Assembly (NCBI RefSeq): GCF_000756665.1
Contig: NZ_ARXV01000001.1
Span: 408,159 to 472,158 of the forward strand
Direction: 5' to 3'
Length of the DNA stretch: 64,000 bases
Origin: Alcanivorax nanhaiticus
Lineage (GTDB): Bacteria > Pseudomonadota > Gammaproteobacteria > Pseudomonadales > Alcanivoracaceae
The notes under the pieces were generated by a model. That model saw only the letters and a list, made by a program, of their open reading frames with translations. It searched no databases and was not told the DNA's origin. This document shows positions 1 to 7,782 of the stretch, one piece after another (position 1 is the stretch's first letter; the number at the start of each line of letters is the position of its first letter). A program made the position numbers and the translations under genes.

Positions 1-973
1 TGGGCAGCTTGAGCTCAGCGACCAGTCCATCAATCTGGTCGTCATCATCGGAAAACACGAACGCAGTGGGCGGCACCGGCACACTGTTGGCCTGCATCAG
101 CTCAGCCAGATAAATCTTGTTGGTGCAGCGCAGGATCGAGCCGGGATCATCAATCACTACCATGCCTTCCTGCTCCGCCTTGCGGGCGAACTGGTAGGTG
201 TGATGATCCAGCGCGGTGGTTTCACGAATGAACAGACCGTCATACTCACCCAGCCGGGTATAGGCATCACGGCCCACCACATCCACACGAATACCCAGCT
301 GCCGCCCCGCCTTGATAAAACGATTCAGCGCCTTCTTGTCGCTGGGCGGCATGGCTTCCTGTTCATTCACCAGCATGGCCAGTTCATAGCGATCACTGCG
401 ACGGCGACGCGGATTACGCCATACCCGGGCATTGAACTGTTCCAGTGCCTGAGCGAACTGATCTTCCTGGCTGCCTTTCAGCTGTTTCAGTGTCATCGGC
501 TTCAGGGCTTCAATGCTCCAGCTGTCGCGACGGCGAAACTCCACCTTCAACAACGGGCACGGTAGCTGGTCGAAGATCTGTCGACCCAGGTCCGCCAAGC
601 CTTCCTGATCGGTCTGACCAAAGAACAACAGCAAGGTGAAACGATCCGACCCGCTCCCCTTACGCTTCATGGCCTTGTCCAGGGCCGCCTCGAACTGGTC
701 GAAGTGCAAGCCATACAAGGCTTTGCGACTCAGATCATTCACGGTGCGCACGGAAGGCATTACACGCTGGCCACGGGCTTCCGCCAGCAGCGAGCAATAG
801 TAGCCGGGGCTCAGGTATTTATAGCTGCGGCACAGGTTAATGACCTGGACTTTCTTGTCCGTGCAAACCGGTTGCTCCGCCTGCAGATACTCACGGGCAG
901 ACAGTAGATGGCGGGCGGGATAGTAGGCGGCCCAATCGGCGGGATCGTCTACCAGAATAATGACCTGACTCAT
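1..973 (-). CDS. RimK-like ATP-grasp protein with extended N-terminal domain (3' end outside window)
   Basis: The frame reads from an ATG at 973 to the window edge, so only about the first 324 residues are present. It opens MSQVIILVDDPADW, continues with an N-terminal domain (SYKYLSPGYYCSLLAEARGQ, about 70-90) that I recognise from the RimK-like ATP-grasp N-terminal (RLAN) family, and then reaches GLFIRETTALDHHTYQFARK and DPGSILRCTNKIYL, typical of the start of a RimK/glutathione-synthase ATP-grasp fold. Such proteins ligate amino acids to peptides or proteins in the cytoplasm; the substrate here is unknown. It is transcribed away from the ccm block and separated from it by a hairpin-rich gap. 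The family call rests on motif recognition; the missing C-terminus holds most of the catalytic residues. Confidence 0.7.
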   Translation of the reverse strand, partial: MSQVIILVDDPADWAAYYPARHLLSAREYLQAEQPVCTDKKVQVINLCRSYKYLSPGYYCSLLAEARGQRVMPSVRTVNDLSRKALYGLHFDQFEAALDKAMKRKGSGSDRFTLLLFFGQTDQEGLADLGRQIFDQLPCPLLKVEFRRRDSWSIEALKPMTLKQLKGSQEDQFAQALEQFNARVWRNPRRRRSDRYELAMLVNEQEAMPPSDKKALNRFIKAGRQLGIRVDVVGRDAYTRLGEYDGLFIRETTALDHHTYQFARKAEQEGMVVIDDPGSILRCTNKIYLAELMQANSVPVPPTAFVFSDDDDQIDGLVAELKLP

Positions 974-1055
974 GAAAAGCCCTGACAAAGGGGCACCGCG
1001 AAGGGGTGCCGATAGTGGCGAATTTAGGGCTTGTGGGAGGGCGCTTGCAAGGGAA

Positions 1056-1317
1056 AGTTAACAGTTAACAGTGAATAGTTAACAGCGTCGCGGAATGGCC
1101 AGTAGCCAGCGTGAAAGCAAGAAGCCGCGACCATCGCCAGACCAAGGTTTTAAGGGCTTTTGAGGAACGGAGTGCGACCCGAGGCTGAGCGAAGCGAATC
1201 CATTCAGCTTGCTGACGAAAGAGGCCGCGCCCAAAGTCTGGACGCGGCCTCTTTCGATGCAGTCGAGACACCCCCCGACCGCGCACTGTTCACTATTAAC
1301 TGTTAACTATTCACTAT
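1056..1317. repeat. Intergenic inverted-repeat element with central hairpin
   Basis: The 333-base gap between ccmE and the ATP-grasp gene has no convincing gene. AT-rich arms built from GTTAAC and AGTGAATAGTTAAC units lie at 1056-1086 and reappear inverted at 1280-1317. Between them is a perfect 14-bp stem, CGAAAGAGGCCGCG at 1216-1229 paired with 1243-1256 (13-nt loop). The central hairpin could end ccm transcription, although its T-run is short. A palindromic intergenic repeat is the simplest reading. Confidence 0.5.
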
Positions 1318-1768
1318 ATCCATCTGCCTTCTTGGCCCCCGGATGCCCAGCCTTTTCCAGAGCATCCTGCACCTCTGGCGGCATGTAGGTTTCATCGTGC
1401 TTGGCCAGCACTTCTTCCGCCTCAAACCGGGAGGTGCTGATCAGGGTGCCGTTGGCCACGATACCCTGCCCTTCGCGGAACAGATCCGGCAGGATGCCCT
1501 GGTAATGCACGGTGAAGCTGCCCTTGCCATCGGTGATGTCAAAGGTCACATCCAGGGTTTCCTCGTTGCGGTTGACCGAACCGTCGACCACCAGGCCGCC
1601 CACGCGCATCTGGGTGTCCAGCGGTGCCTCACCCGCAACCACTTGCTGGGGGGTATAGAACAGGTTGATGTTCTGGCGAAGCGCGTAAAACATCAGGGCC
1701 ACGGCAATGGCCAGGCCAGCCAGAACCGCCAGCACTACAATCAGGCGTTGTTTACGTACGGAATTCAT
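1307..1768 (-). CDS. ccmE: Cytochrome c maturation haem chaperone CcmE
   Basis: 153 residues. CcmE is a membrane-anchored periplasmic chaperone that covalently binds haem and hands it to the apocytochrome ligase. An N-terminal basic stretch and one membrane anchor (about 9-30) are followed by an OB-fold domain with the family signature LAKHDETYMPP; H124 is the covalent haem ligand and Y128 the conserved tyrosine. The length fits the family. It is the last gene of ccmABCDE; its ATG overlaps the ccmD stop (ATGA), indicating translational coupling. It would serve the multihaem cytochromes encoded at 15.4-17.4 kb. Confidence 0.96.
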   Translation of the reverse strand: MNSVRKQRLIVVLAVLAGLAIAVALMFYALRQNINLFYTPQQVVAGEAPLDTQMRVGGLVVDGSVNRNEETLDVTFDITDGKGSFTVHYQGILPDLFREGQGIVANGTLISTSRFEAEEVLAKHDETYMPPEVQDALEKAGHPGAKKADGYSE

Positions 1769-1944
1769 TCATCTACCTCAGCTCTGCGCTGCTGTCGCGC
1801 AAGGGTTTCTCGTACCTTTCCCTGTCCACGAAGTGCCAACACCATGTTGGCGATGACCAGAACCGCGCTGATTCCGTAGGCGGTCCAGACAAAAAAACCG
1901 TGTTTGCCCATGGCCAGAAAATCGGCAAAGGATTCAAATGCCAT
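1765..1944 (-). CDS. ccmD: Haem exporter accessory protein CcmD
   Basis: 59 residues, starting MAFESFADFLAMGKHG. One transmembrane helix (about 18-38) with the family's conserved small-residue/Y pattern (WTAYGISAVLVIANMVLAL) is followed by a charged cytoplasmic tail (LRGQGKVRETLARQQRRAE). CcmD stabilises the CcmABC complex and helps release holo-CcmE. It sits between ccmC (1-base gap) and ccmE (4-base overlap), exactly where ccmD is expected. Length, topology and position together make the call secure. Confidence 0.92.
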   Translation of the reverse strand: MAFESFADFLAMGKHGFFVWTAYGISAVLVIANMVLALRGQGKVRETLARQQRRAEVDE

Positions 1945-1945
1945 C

Positions 1946-2704
1946 TTATTTGCCTCCTTCCCGAATCAGGGTCTGCACCCACTTGCTGCGACGCTCGCGC
2001 CACTCCACCTCGCTACGGGCACGAATCAACACATTCACCGCGTACAGCAACCACATGCCCAGCATGCTGATCAGTAGCGGGTACTTCATGGCCGGATTGA
2101 TGGTGGATTCGCCGAACAATTTGAGGGTGGAGCCTTGATGCAGGGTCTGCACCCATTCCACGGAGTACTTCACGATCACCACATTGATAACACCCACGAT
2201 CGCCAGCAACCCTGCCGCACGGGCCGCCTGTCGTGGCTCGCGAATCACGTTCTGCAAGGCGATCACGCCCACATACATGAACAGCAGAATCAGCATGGAG
2301 GTCATGCGTGCATCCCACTGCCAGTAAGTCCCCCAGGTGGGTTTACCCCAGAGAGAACCGGTAATCAGGGAGATCGCGGCAAGTGCCGCACCAAACGGTG
2401 CGATGGCCTTGAGCATCACCTCCGCCATCTTCATGCGCCACACCACGGCCACCAGCCCGGACACGCCGAGCGCCATGTAGCCCATCAGCGCACCACTGGA
2501 CGCCGGCACATGGATAAAGATGATGCGATAGCTGTTGCCCTGCTGGTAATCACTGGGGGCAAATGCCAAGCCCCATACCAGACCGGTCACCAGGGTAATC
2601 AGGGCAATAGGCGTCAGCCAGGGCAACACCCGGGAACTGAACGTGTGAAAGTAACGCGGGGATCCCAGCATGTGATACCAGCGCTTGATCGTTTGCCAGA
2701 CCAT
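1946..2704 (-). CDS. ccmC: Haem handling protein CcmC
   Basis: 252 residues with six predicted membrane helices. CcmC presents haem to CcmE on the periplasmic side. The tryptophan-rich haem-handling motif WGTYWQWD is at 124-131, and the two conserved histidines that flank the haem are at about H65 (IFIHVPAS) and H189 (WVQTLHQ). It lies in the order ccmA-B-C-D-E on the minus strand with 4 bases to ccmB. Length and motifs match the family. Confidence 0.96.
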   Translation of the reverse strand: MVWQTIKRWYHMLGSPRYFHTFSSRVLPWLTPIALITLVTGLVWGLAFAPSDYQQGNSYRIIFIHVPASSGALMGYMALGVSGLVAVVWRMKMAEVMLKAIAPFGAALAAISLITGSLWGKPTWGTYWQWDARMTSMLILLFMYVGVIALQNVIREPRQAARAAGLLAIVGVINVVIVKYSVEWVQTLHQGSTLKLFGESTINPAMKYPLLISMLGMWLLYAVNVLIRARSEVEWRERRSKWVQTLIREGGK

Positions 2705-2708
2705 TAAC

Positions 2709-3377
2709 TCAATTTCCTGAACTGATTTTGAGGCCCGCCGCCACAGCCAGGGGGCCGAGACTCGCGGTCAGCGCTAACAGCGCACCAAGGATGGCCAGTA
2801 CACCCGGCACGGGACCACCTTCCATCGCAGTACGAATCACCCCGGCACCGAAAATCAGCACCGGAATGTACAGCGGCAACACCAATACCGCCAACAAGAT
2901 CCCGCCTCGATTAAGCCCCACCGTCAGGGCTGAACCGATAGCGCCAATCACCGTCAGCGCCGGGGTGCCCAGCAACAGGCTGAGCATCACTACGCCCAGC
3001 ACCCGGTCAGGGAGTTGCAGCATGTGTGCCAGTACTGGCGACACCAGCACCAACGGCAACCCGGTCAGTAACCAGTGTGCCAGCAATTTGGCGGTCACCG
3101 GCACCACTGTCATCACCGGCGAGGTCAGCAGCTGCTCCAGCACACCGCTCTCCTGATCACGACGGAACAGGCCATCCAACGACAGCATCACCGCCAGCAA
3201 AGCGGCTACCCACAGCACCCCAGGAGCAATCAGCGCCAGGGTTTCCGGCTTGGGCGAAATCGCCAACGGGAACAGACTGATCACCATGACGAAGAAAAAC
3301 AGCGGATTGATGATCTCCGCCGGACTACGCCACAGCACCAGTAGCTCTCGTGACAAGGCTGCACGAAATGTGCTCAT
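2709..3377 (-). CDS. ccmB: Haem exporter permease CcmB
   Basis: 222 residues, very hydrophobic, with about six transmembrane helices. The N-terminus (LSRELLVLWRSPAEIINPLFFF) and the segment RRDQESGVLEQLLTSP are typical CcmB sequence. CcmB is the membrane subunit that works with the CcmA ATPase to release haem-loaded CcmE. Its start overlaps the ccmA stop by 4 bases, so the two are probably co-translated. Length agrees with Escherichia coli CcmB (about 220). Confidence 0.95.
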   Translation of the reverse strand: MSTFRAALSRELLVLWRSPAEIINPLFFFVMVISLFPLAISPKPETLALIAPGVLWVAALLAVMLSLDGLFRRDQESGVLEQLLTSPVMTVVPVTAKLLAHWLLTGLPLVLVSPVLAHMLQLPDRVLGVVMLSLLLGTPALTVIGAIGSALTVGLNRGGILLAVLVLPLYIPVLIFGAGVIRTAMEGGPVPGVLAILGALLALTASLGPLAVAAGLKISSGN

Positions 3378-3991
3378 GCCAGCACCTCCGCCCTGCCCTT
3401 GCCAAGATGCAGCCTTTTCACCCCTTCACCCACTTGATGATGGGAGGTATACAACACCAGGCTGCCAGCGTCAGCGGCCTTCTGGATCTGTTCATCCAGC
3501 TGTGCCACACCATCCTGATCGATAGCCGTATAGGGCTCATCCAGCACCCACACGCCTTTGCGGTCCAGCCAGAGTCTGGCCAATGCCACACGGCGCTTCT
3601 GCCCGGCAGAAAGATGCGCCGCCGGCACATCCTCAAAGCCACGCAAGCCCACCGCCGCCAGCGCGGCCATGGGATCACCCGACTGCGCTCCCAGCGCACA
3701 GGTAAAGCGCAGGTTCTCCAGCGGGGTCAGCTCTTCGCGCACTCCAGGCTGATGGCCCAGGTACAGTAACTCGCTGCGCCAGTTTTCATCCCACCAGTCA
3801 CAGCGCCCCTCATAAAAGCCATGCAGCCCCACCAGAATGCGTAACAAGGTGGTTTTTCCGGCACCATTAGCTCCGGTAATCTGCCAGATCTCGCCGGCCC
3901 GTGCGGTCAGGGAAACATCACGGAACAGCACGCGGTCATCACGCTCGCATTGCAATTGTTCGAGTGTCAGTCGGGTGGTGGTATCAGACAA
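3374..3991 (-). CDS. ccmA: Haem exporter ATP-binding protein CcmA
   Basis: ABC ATPase of the CcmABCD complex. I chose a TTG start at 3991 (MSDTTTRLTLEQLQ) because an AGGGAG ribosome-binding site lies 7 bases upstream and the resulting 205 residues match the family (207 in E. coli); the frame stays open to 4069 but that extension looks non-coding. Walker A is GANGAGKTT, the signature is LSAGQKRRVALARL, and Walker B is VWVLDEPYTAID. It is the first gene of the ccm operon. ccmF, ccmG and ccmH are not adjacent and must lie elsewhere. Confidence 0.94.
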   Translation of the reverse strand: MSDTTTRLTLEQLQCERDDRVLFRDVSLTARAGEIWQITGANGAGKTTLLRILVGLHGFYEGRCDWWDENWRSELLYLGHQPGVREELTPLENLRFTCALGAQSGDPMAALAAVGLRGFEDVPAAHLSAGQKRRVALARLWLDRKGVWVLDEPYTAIDQDGVAQLDEQIQKAADAGSLVLYTSHHQVGEGVKRLHLGKGRAEVLA

Positions 3992-4130
3992 AGTCGGGCT
4001 CCCTGAAACAGCGCCGGAGTATAGCACGGCAGTCCACGCCAGGCTTGATCCAGCGCACCCCGCCGCCATCAGGCTTGATTACCACACCGGCTGCGCTAGC
4101 CTGTAACCTTGTTCATATACCGGAGTCTTC

Positions 4131-4679
4131 ATGAAACGCCTGCTGCTACCCTTGCTACCTCTGCTGCTGCTCGCCGGCTGTGGCGAAGAAAAACCGCTTG
4201 CCACCGTCAAGCAGGTAGACCTGCAGCAATACGCTGGCACCTGGTATGAGATCGCCAGACTGCCGCAATGGTTCCAGCGCGGCTGCTACGATTCCACTGC
4301 AACCTACAGCCTCAACGATGATGGCACGGTAAAGGTGGTGAACCGCTGCCAACGAGCAGGTGAAGACGCCAGTGAGGCCGTGGGCACCGCCCGGGTGGTG
4401 GCGGATTCCGGCAACGCCAGACTAAAAGTGCGCTTTGATAACTGGATCTCCCGCCTGATCCCCACCATCACCGAGGGCAACTACTGGATCATCGCGCTGG
4501 ATCAGGACTATCAGACCGTAGTGATTGGTGAACCCAGCCGTGAGTACCTGTGGATTCTGGCCCGCCAGCCGCAGCTGCCGGAGGATCAGTACCAGGCGCT
4601 GGTACAGGTGGCCCAGAGCAAGGGCTTCCCGGTGGATCAGCTTGAGCGCAATCGCAACCTGCGCCCTGAGGCACCATGA
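4131..4679 (+). CDS. blc: Outer-membrane lipocalin Blc
   Basis: 182 residues. A short hydrophobic signal ends in the lipobox LLAGC, with C17 as the lipidated cysteine. The mature protein opens with the lipocalin signature GTWYEIARLPQWFQRGC (36 onward) and has the later structurally conserved RFDNW and EPSREYLWILAR segments of bacterial Blc. Blc proteins bind lysophospholipids or fatty acids at the outer membrane and are often stress-induced. The gene diverges from ccmA and its stop overlaps the next start (ATGAG). Confidence 0.93.
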   Translation: MKRLLLPLLPLLLLAGCGEEKPLATVKQVDLQQYAGTWYEIARLPQWFQRGCYDSTATYSLNDDGTVKVVNRCQRAGEDASEAVGTARVVADSGNARLKVRFDNWISRLIPTITEGNYWIIALDQDYQTVVIGEPSREYLWILARQPQLPEDQYQALVQVAQSKGFPVDQLERNRNLRPEAP

Positions 4680-5086
4680 GCGAACATCACGTCTATTTCG
4701 CCATTTTTGGCTTTGATCACGATCCCTCCCAGCTGGATCTGTTGATGGGTCAGAGTGCGGATGATTACTGGCGCGAGGGAGAAAGTTTCAGTGCTACCGT
4801 GCCCGAGGCGCAGCGGCGGGAAAACCGCTGGATTCTCTCCAGCCAGCTGGACGAAACTGCCAGCCACCGGGACCATTTCGAGAAGCTGCTGCTCAAACTC
4901 AAGCGTCTCCGCACACAACTGGATAACCTGCCCGATGACTATCGCTATGGCATCGGGGTATCACACTATTTTTTTATGGACGACCCGACCTTTTACCTGC
5001 CCGAAGAGATTCTGGAGGGTTTCCGGGCACTGGGATTCGACATCAGCTTTGACCAATTGGGACTGGACCATGGCACTGGAAATTGA
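4676..5086 (+). CDS. DUF4279-like protein
   Basis: 136 residues with no signal peptide or membrane helix. The pattern FDHDPSQLDLLMGQSADDYWREGE, then NRWILSSQLDE, a leucine-rich helix (HFEKLLLKLKRLRTQL) and ALGFDISFDQLGL resembles the DUF4279 family, whose function is unknown. It overlaps blc by 4 bases and the following CYTH gene by 17, so the three are probably co-transcribed and coupled. No catalytic residues can be named. Confidence 0.65.
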   Translation: MSEHHVYFAIFGFDHDPSQLDLLMGQSADDYWREGESFSATVPEAQRRENRWILSSQLDETASHRDHFEKLLLKLKRLRTQLDNLPDDYRYGIGVSHYFFMDDPTFYLPEEILEGFRALGFDISFDQLGLDHGTGN

Positions 5087-5540
5087 ACGCAAGTTTCTTG
5101 TCCGCGACACGGGTATTATCGATACCCTTCCCGGAGAACGCCTCACTCAGGGCTACCTGAGCCATGACAAGAACGCCACCGTCCGGGTTCGTATTGCCGG
5201 CGACAACGCCTGGCTCACCATCAAAGGCAAAACCGAAGGAGCCACGCGCAGCGAATTCGAGTACGCCATTCCCGTGGGCGAAGCTCGCACTATGCTGGAC
5301 GAACTCTGTGGCCAAGGCGTGATAGATAAAACACGCTATCGCTTGCCTCAGGGGGAATTGTGCTGGGAGATTGATGTATTTCATGGCGATAACGACGGGC
5401 TGACCGTGGCAGAAATCGAATTGCCCAGTGAGGATACAGACTTCGACAAACCCGCTTGGCTGGGCGATGAAGTGACTGGTGAGGTACGCTATTACAACAG
5501 TGCGTTGAGCACTCTGCCTTATAAGGATTGGGGCAAATAA
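5070..5540 (+). CDS. CYTH domain protein (triphosphatase-type)
   Basis: 156 residues from ATG 5070. The N-terminal ExExK signature is present (E4-I-E6-R-K8), followed by RVRIAGDNAWLTIKG and alternating basic and acidic strands that form the CYTH tunnel, ending EVRYYNSAL. CYTH proteins hydrolyse inorganic triphosphate or other triphosphates, and some make cAMP. Single-domain forms of about 155 residues are usually triphosphatases, which is the likely activity here; the substrate is inferred. The frame stays open far upstream through the preceding gene, but family length fixes the start. Confidence 0.9.
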   Translation: MALEIERKFLVRDTGIIDTLPGERLTQGYLSHDKNATVRVRIAGDNAWLTIKGKTEGATRSEFEYAIPVGEARTMLDELCGQGVIDKTRYRLPQGELCWEIDVFHGDNDGLTVAEIELPSEDTDFDKPAWLGDEVTGEVRYYNSALSTLPYKDWGK

Positions 5541-5568
5541 CAAGATTCAACACGTATTGGGGATCAAC

Positions 5569-6168
5569 ATGGACAGTAATCTTTACCAGGCACCATCGAC
5601 AGACAACACCACTCCTGAAGCAACTCAGGACGAAGCCGCACTTTATGTGGTCTCGTTAAAAAAACTGGCGCTGCTCTTCATTCTTACTCTGGGCCTTTAT
5701 GCCGTTTACTGGAATTACCGGCACTGGAAACTGCTGAACCAGCACCGCGGCACCAACACCATTCCAGTGATGCGAGGCATTTTCAGCATCTTCTTCTTTC
5801 ATTCCCTGCTCAAACAAATCAACAAGGAGCTGGGGGATGAAGACAGCAAAAACCACCTGCCAGTCTCCCAGCTGGCAGCGGCCTATATCGCCATGAATTT
5901 GCTTTCCAGCCTGGCAGACCGTTTCTCTGCCCGCTCGGACACTATCAGTATCCTGGATTTTATTTCCTTGCTCCTGCTGCCCTTTATCTGTGGTGTAGTC
6001 GCCACCGCCCAGCAGGCAGCCAACATTTCACAAGGTGATCCCAAAGGGGAACGCAACAGTGATATGACTGCCCTCAATTGGGTCTGGATGTTACTTGGGT
6101 CATGTCTGTGGTTGCTGATCCTGTTCGGCTTTGCCGTCATGATCGCCCCGGACAGCATCCCCTTCTGA
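5569..6168 (+). CDS. Membrane protein, DUF4234-like N-terminus
   Basis: 199 residues from ATG 5569, preceded by TTGGGGA. A polar N-terminus is followed by VSLKKLALLFILTLGLYAVYWNYRHWKLLNQ, reminiscent of DUF4234-type membrane proteins, and about four membrane helices in total (around 27-48, 105-120, 133-153, 170-192). No enzymatic motif is visible. It is the first of three short genes that end at the 6873-6904 terminator. Function unknown. Confidence 0.6.
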   Translation: MDSNLYQAPSTDNTTPEATQDEAALYVVSLKKLALLFILTLGLYAVYWNYRHWKLLNQHRGTNTIPVMRGIFSIFFFHSLLKQINKELGDEDSKNHLPVSQLAAAYIAMNLLSSLADRFSARSDTISILDFISLLLLPFICGVVATAQQAANISQGDPKGERNSDMTALNWVWMLLGSCLWLLILFGFAVMIAPDSIPF

Positions 6169-6173
6169 CGAAG

Positions 6174-6353
6174 ATGCAGCGCGGCTTCACACTCTGGCGA
6201 CAGGATGACAACGGCGTGATCGCCAGAGTGGCCCGCTATCCGGACCAGCTAGCGGCAGAAAAGGCCCGCGCCAAATATGAAGCCAGTGGCCACAAACAAC
6301 ACTATTGGATTGAACCTGATGATGACACGTGTTCTCCCCCTGCTGGCCATTAG
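6174..6353 (+). CDS. Small hypothetical protein, 59 residues
   Basis: The frame begins 5 bases after the preceding gene and encodes MQRGFTLWRQDDNG... HKQHYWIEPDDDT, a soluble, charged and aromatic small protein. It overlaps the start of the following lipoprotein gene by about 35 bases. Regular codon use and tight spacing support a real gene; no family is recognised. It could also be a fortuitous open frame. Confidence 0.45.
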   Translation: MQRGFTLWRQDDNGVIARVARYPDQLAAEKARAKYEASGHKQHYWIEPDDDTCSPPAGH

Positions 6354-6858
6354 CCTGCTCTTGTCCGCCTGTATCCCCACCATCCAGCGGCAGTGGGATC
6401 AGCAACCCGTAGACGGCACTCTGATAGATGGAGAAACCGGACACCCGATCAGTGGCGCCACGATCCTCAATCGCGAGCAGCCCTCGATCACGGCCACCAC
6501 CAATGAAGACGGCTATTTCTCGATTGAAGAAAAAAGCCATATCGGCTTTCACATGCTGATGCCCGGTAGTGCCATGAACTATCAGACCTGGCAAATCAGC
6601 CACCCGGATTTTGCGAATGGCGTCGCCCAGACACGAACCTTCTTCCCCGCACTGGAGCGAGAACCCAATACCTTGTCAGTGATCCTGTTTCGGCAAGTGC
6701 CGGACTCCCCGGAGGACTGCCCGGACTTCGGCTATCTCTACCGACTGGCAAAATGGAACCAGGCCCACAATATCGACGCAGACCGAATGATCCCTGATAG
6801 CTGCGAGAATTCCACGTCCACAGACGCGCTTTACGAGATCTGGTACCCGGAACGGTAA
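6319..6858 (+). CDS. Lipoprotein with regulatory-like beta domain
   Basis: About 179 residues from tandem ATGs at 6319/6322. The signal peptide ends in the lipobox LLLSAC. The mature part contains GTLIDGETGHPISGATI followed by ATTNEDGYFSI, the pattern of a carboxypeptidase-regulatory-like or Ig-like beta-sandwich, then a C-terminal region with several cysteines (CPDFGYL, DSCENS). It is probably attached to a membrane in the periplasm. Function unknown. Confidence 0.7.
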   Translation: MMTRVLPLLAISLLLSACIPTIQRQWDQQPVDGTLIDGETGHPISGATILNREQPSITATTNEDGYFSIEEKSHIGFHMLMPGSAMNYQTWQISHPDFANGVAQTRTFFPALEREPNTLSVILFRQVPDSPEDCPDFGYLYRLAKWNQAHNIDADRMIPDSCENSTSTDALYEIWYPER

Positions 6859-6872
6859 TTCACACTGGCGAC

Positions 6873-6904
6873 CGTGCTGACGCATGGTCGCCCAGCACGC
6901 TTTT
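6873..6904 (+). terminator. Rho-independent terminator
   Basis: CGTGCTG at 6873-6879 pairs with CAGCACG at 6893-6899 and is followed by CTTTT. It lies 15 bases after the lipoprotein stop and upstream of the guanidine riboswitch, so it separates the two transcription units. Confidence 0.6.
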
Positions 6905-6949
6905 CCCTTGAAAATTGCCCCTCAAGCACTATATTACTGAACATCATTC

Positions 6950-7004
6950 ACGCCCGAGGACGACCTCGATCACGGCCCATGTCGGGGACGGCCCCATGCA
7001 GGAG
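6950..7004 (+). ncRNA. Guanidine-II (mini-ykkC) riboswitch
   Basis: Two short hairpins with the diagnostic ACGR tetraloops are visible. P1 is CGAGG-ACGA-CCTCG (6955-6968). P2 is GGGG-ACGG-CCCC (6984-6995). The ribosome-binding sequence GCAGGAG follows immediately, 8 bases before the downstream ATG. This matches the mini-ykkC class, which binds guanidinium through dimerised loops and releases the ribosome-binding site. It directly precedes an SMR gene of the Gdx type, the classic target. Confidence 0.92.
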
Positions 7005-7011
7005 TTTTGTC

Positions 7012-7329
7012 ATGGCATGGGTCTACATTCTTGTCGCGGGTTTGCTGGAAATTGGCTGGGCATTGGGCCTGAAAGCCAGCGACGGCTTTAGTCGCCCCCT
7101 CCCTACCACCTTCACATTGATCGCTGCCGCGCTGAGCTTCTGGCTGCTGGCACTGGCCATGCGCGATCTACCCGCAGGCACGGCCTATGCGGTATGGAGC
7201 GGCATCGGTGCAGTGGGTACCGTACTGCTGGGCATCATGCTGTTCGGGGAATCTCTCTCTCCCGCCAGATTGCTGTGCTTGACCATGATTGTGGGTGGCA
7301 TTGCCGGTCTGAAGGTGTTTTCTGGCTAA
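7012..7329 (+). CDS. gdx: Guanidinium exporter of the SMR family (Gdx/SugE)
   Basis: 105 residues with four membrane helices. The Gdx signature is present: LLEIGWALGLKASDGF with the essential glutamate at E13, AVWSGIGAVGTVLLG in helix 3, and the Gdx-like C-terminus. Proteins of this subtype are proton-coupled exporters of guanidinium ions in the inner membrane. I chose ATG 7012 because the riboswitch and CAGGAG site sit just upstream; the frame stays open further 5' through the riboswitch. The riboswitch makes the guanidinium assignment much stronger than sequence alone. Confidence 0.95.
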   Translation: MAWVYILVAGLLEIGWALGLKASDGFSRPLPTTFTLIAAALSFWLLALAMRDLPAGTAYAVWSGIGAVGTVLLGIMLFGESLSPARLLCLTMIVGGIAGLKVFSG

Positions 7330-7401
7330 CGCTTTACCTCAGAGGTAATCGCGCACGCCCGGCGCTTGGGGTTTTATGGCGGAAACGATGGAGAGCCCGC
7401 C

Positions 7402-7773
7402 ATGAAACCCGACCTGCCCCAAACCTTGTTTTTGCTAAACACCTGCGTGCTGCTTACCCACCAGGTGGATGCTGCCTACTGGCATGAATGGGAGTTGTTC
7501 CATTTGCCCGGCGGCAATCAACTCAATCTGATTCTGAACCTGCCCATGATCGGACTGGTATTGATGTGCTTCTTTCAAGTTGCCAATCAAAGCCATCAAG
7601 CGCGCCGCTGCCACCAGCTTCTGGCCGGTCTGGGGCTGCTGACTGTGGCCATCCACAGCACCTTCTTTCTGATCGGACATAGCGCTTTCCTGCAACCCGT
7701 CTCGTTACTGCTGCTGGCGGCCACCTTGATCCTTTCACTGCTTCAGCTAGGCAGCCTTCCTGCCCGCCCGTGA
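7402..7773 (+). CDS. Small membrane protein, possibly DUF6713
   Basis: 123 residues from ATG 7402, with about four membrane helices. The motif LLNTCVLLTHQVDAAYWHEWELF at 10-32 recalls the DUF6713 family, which has a conserved H-x-x-DA-x-x-x-EW pattern in helix 1. Function unknown. It follows gdx by 72 bases and converges on metR with a 9-base gap. Confidence 0.6.
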   Translation: MKPDLPQTLFLLNTCVLLTHQVDAAYWHEWELFHLPGGNQLNLILNLPMIGLVLMCFFQVANQSHQARRCHQLLAGLGLLTVAIHSTFFLIGHSAFLQPVSLLLLAATLILSLLQLGSLPARP

Positions 7774-7782
7774 CCGGGCGGA

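Noticed and set aside
1056..1317. CRISPR-like repeated AGTTAAC units
   Set aside because: The units are short, irregular and inverted, without spacers of constant length; no cas genes occur in the window.
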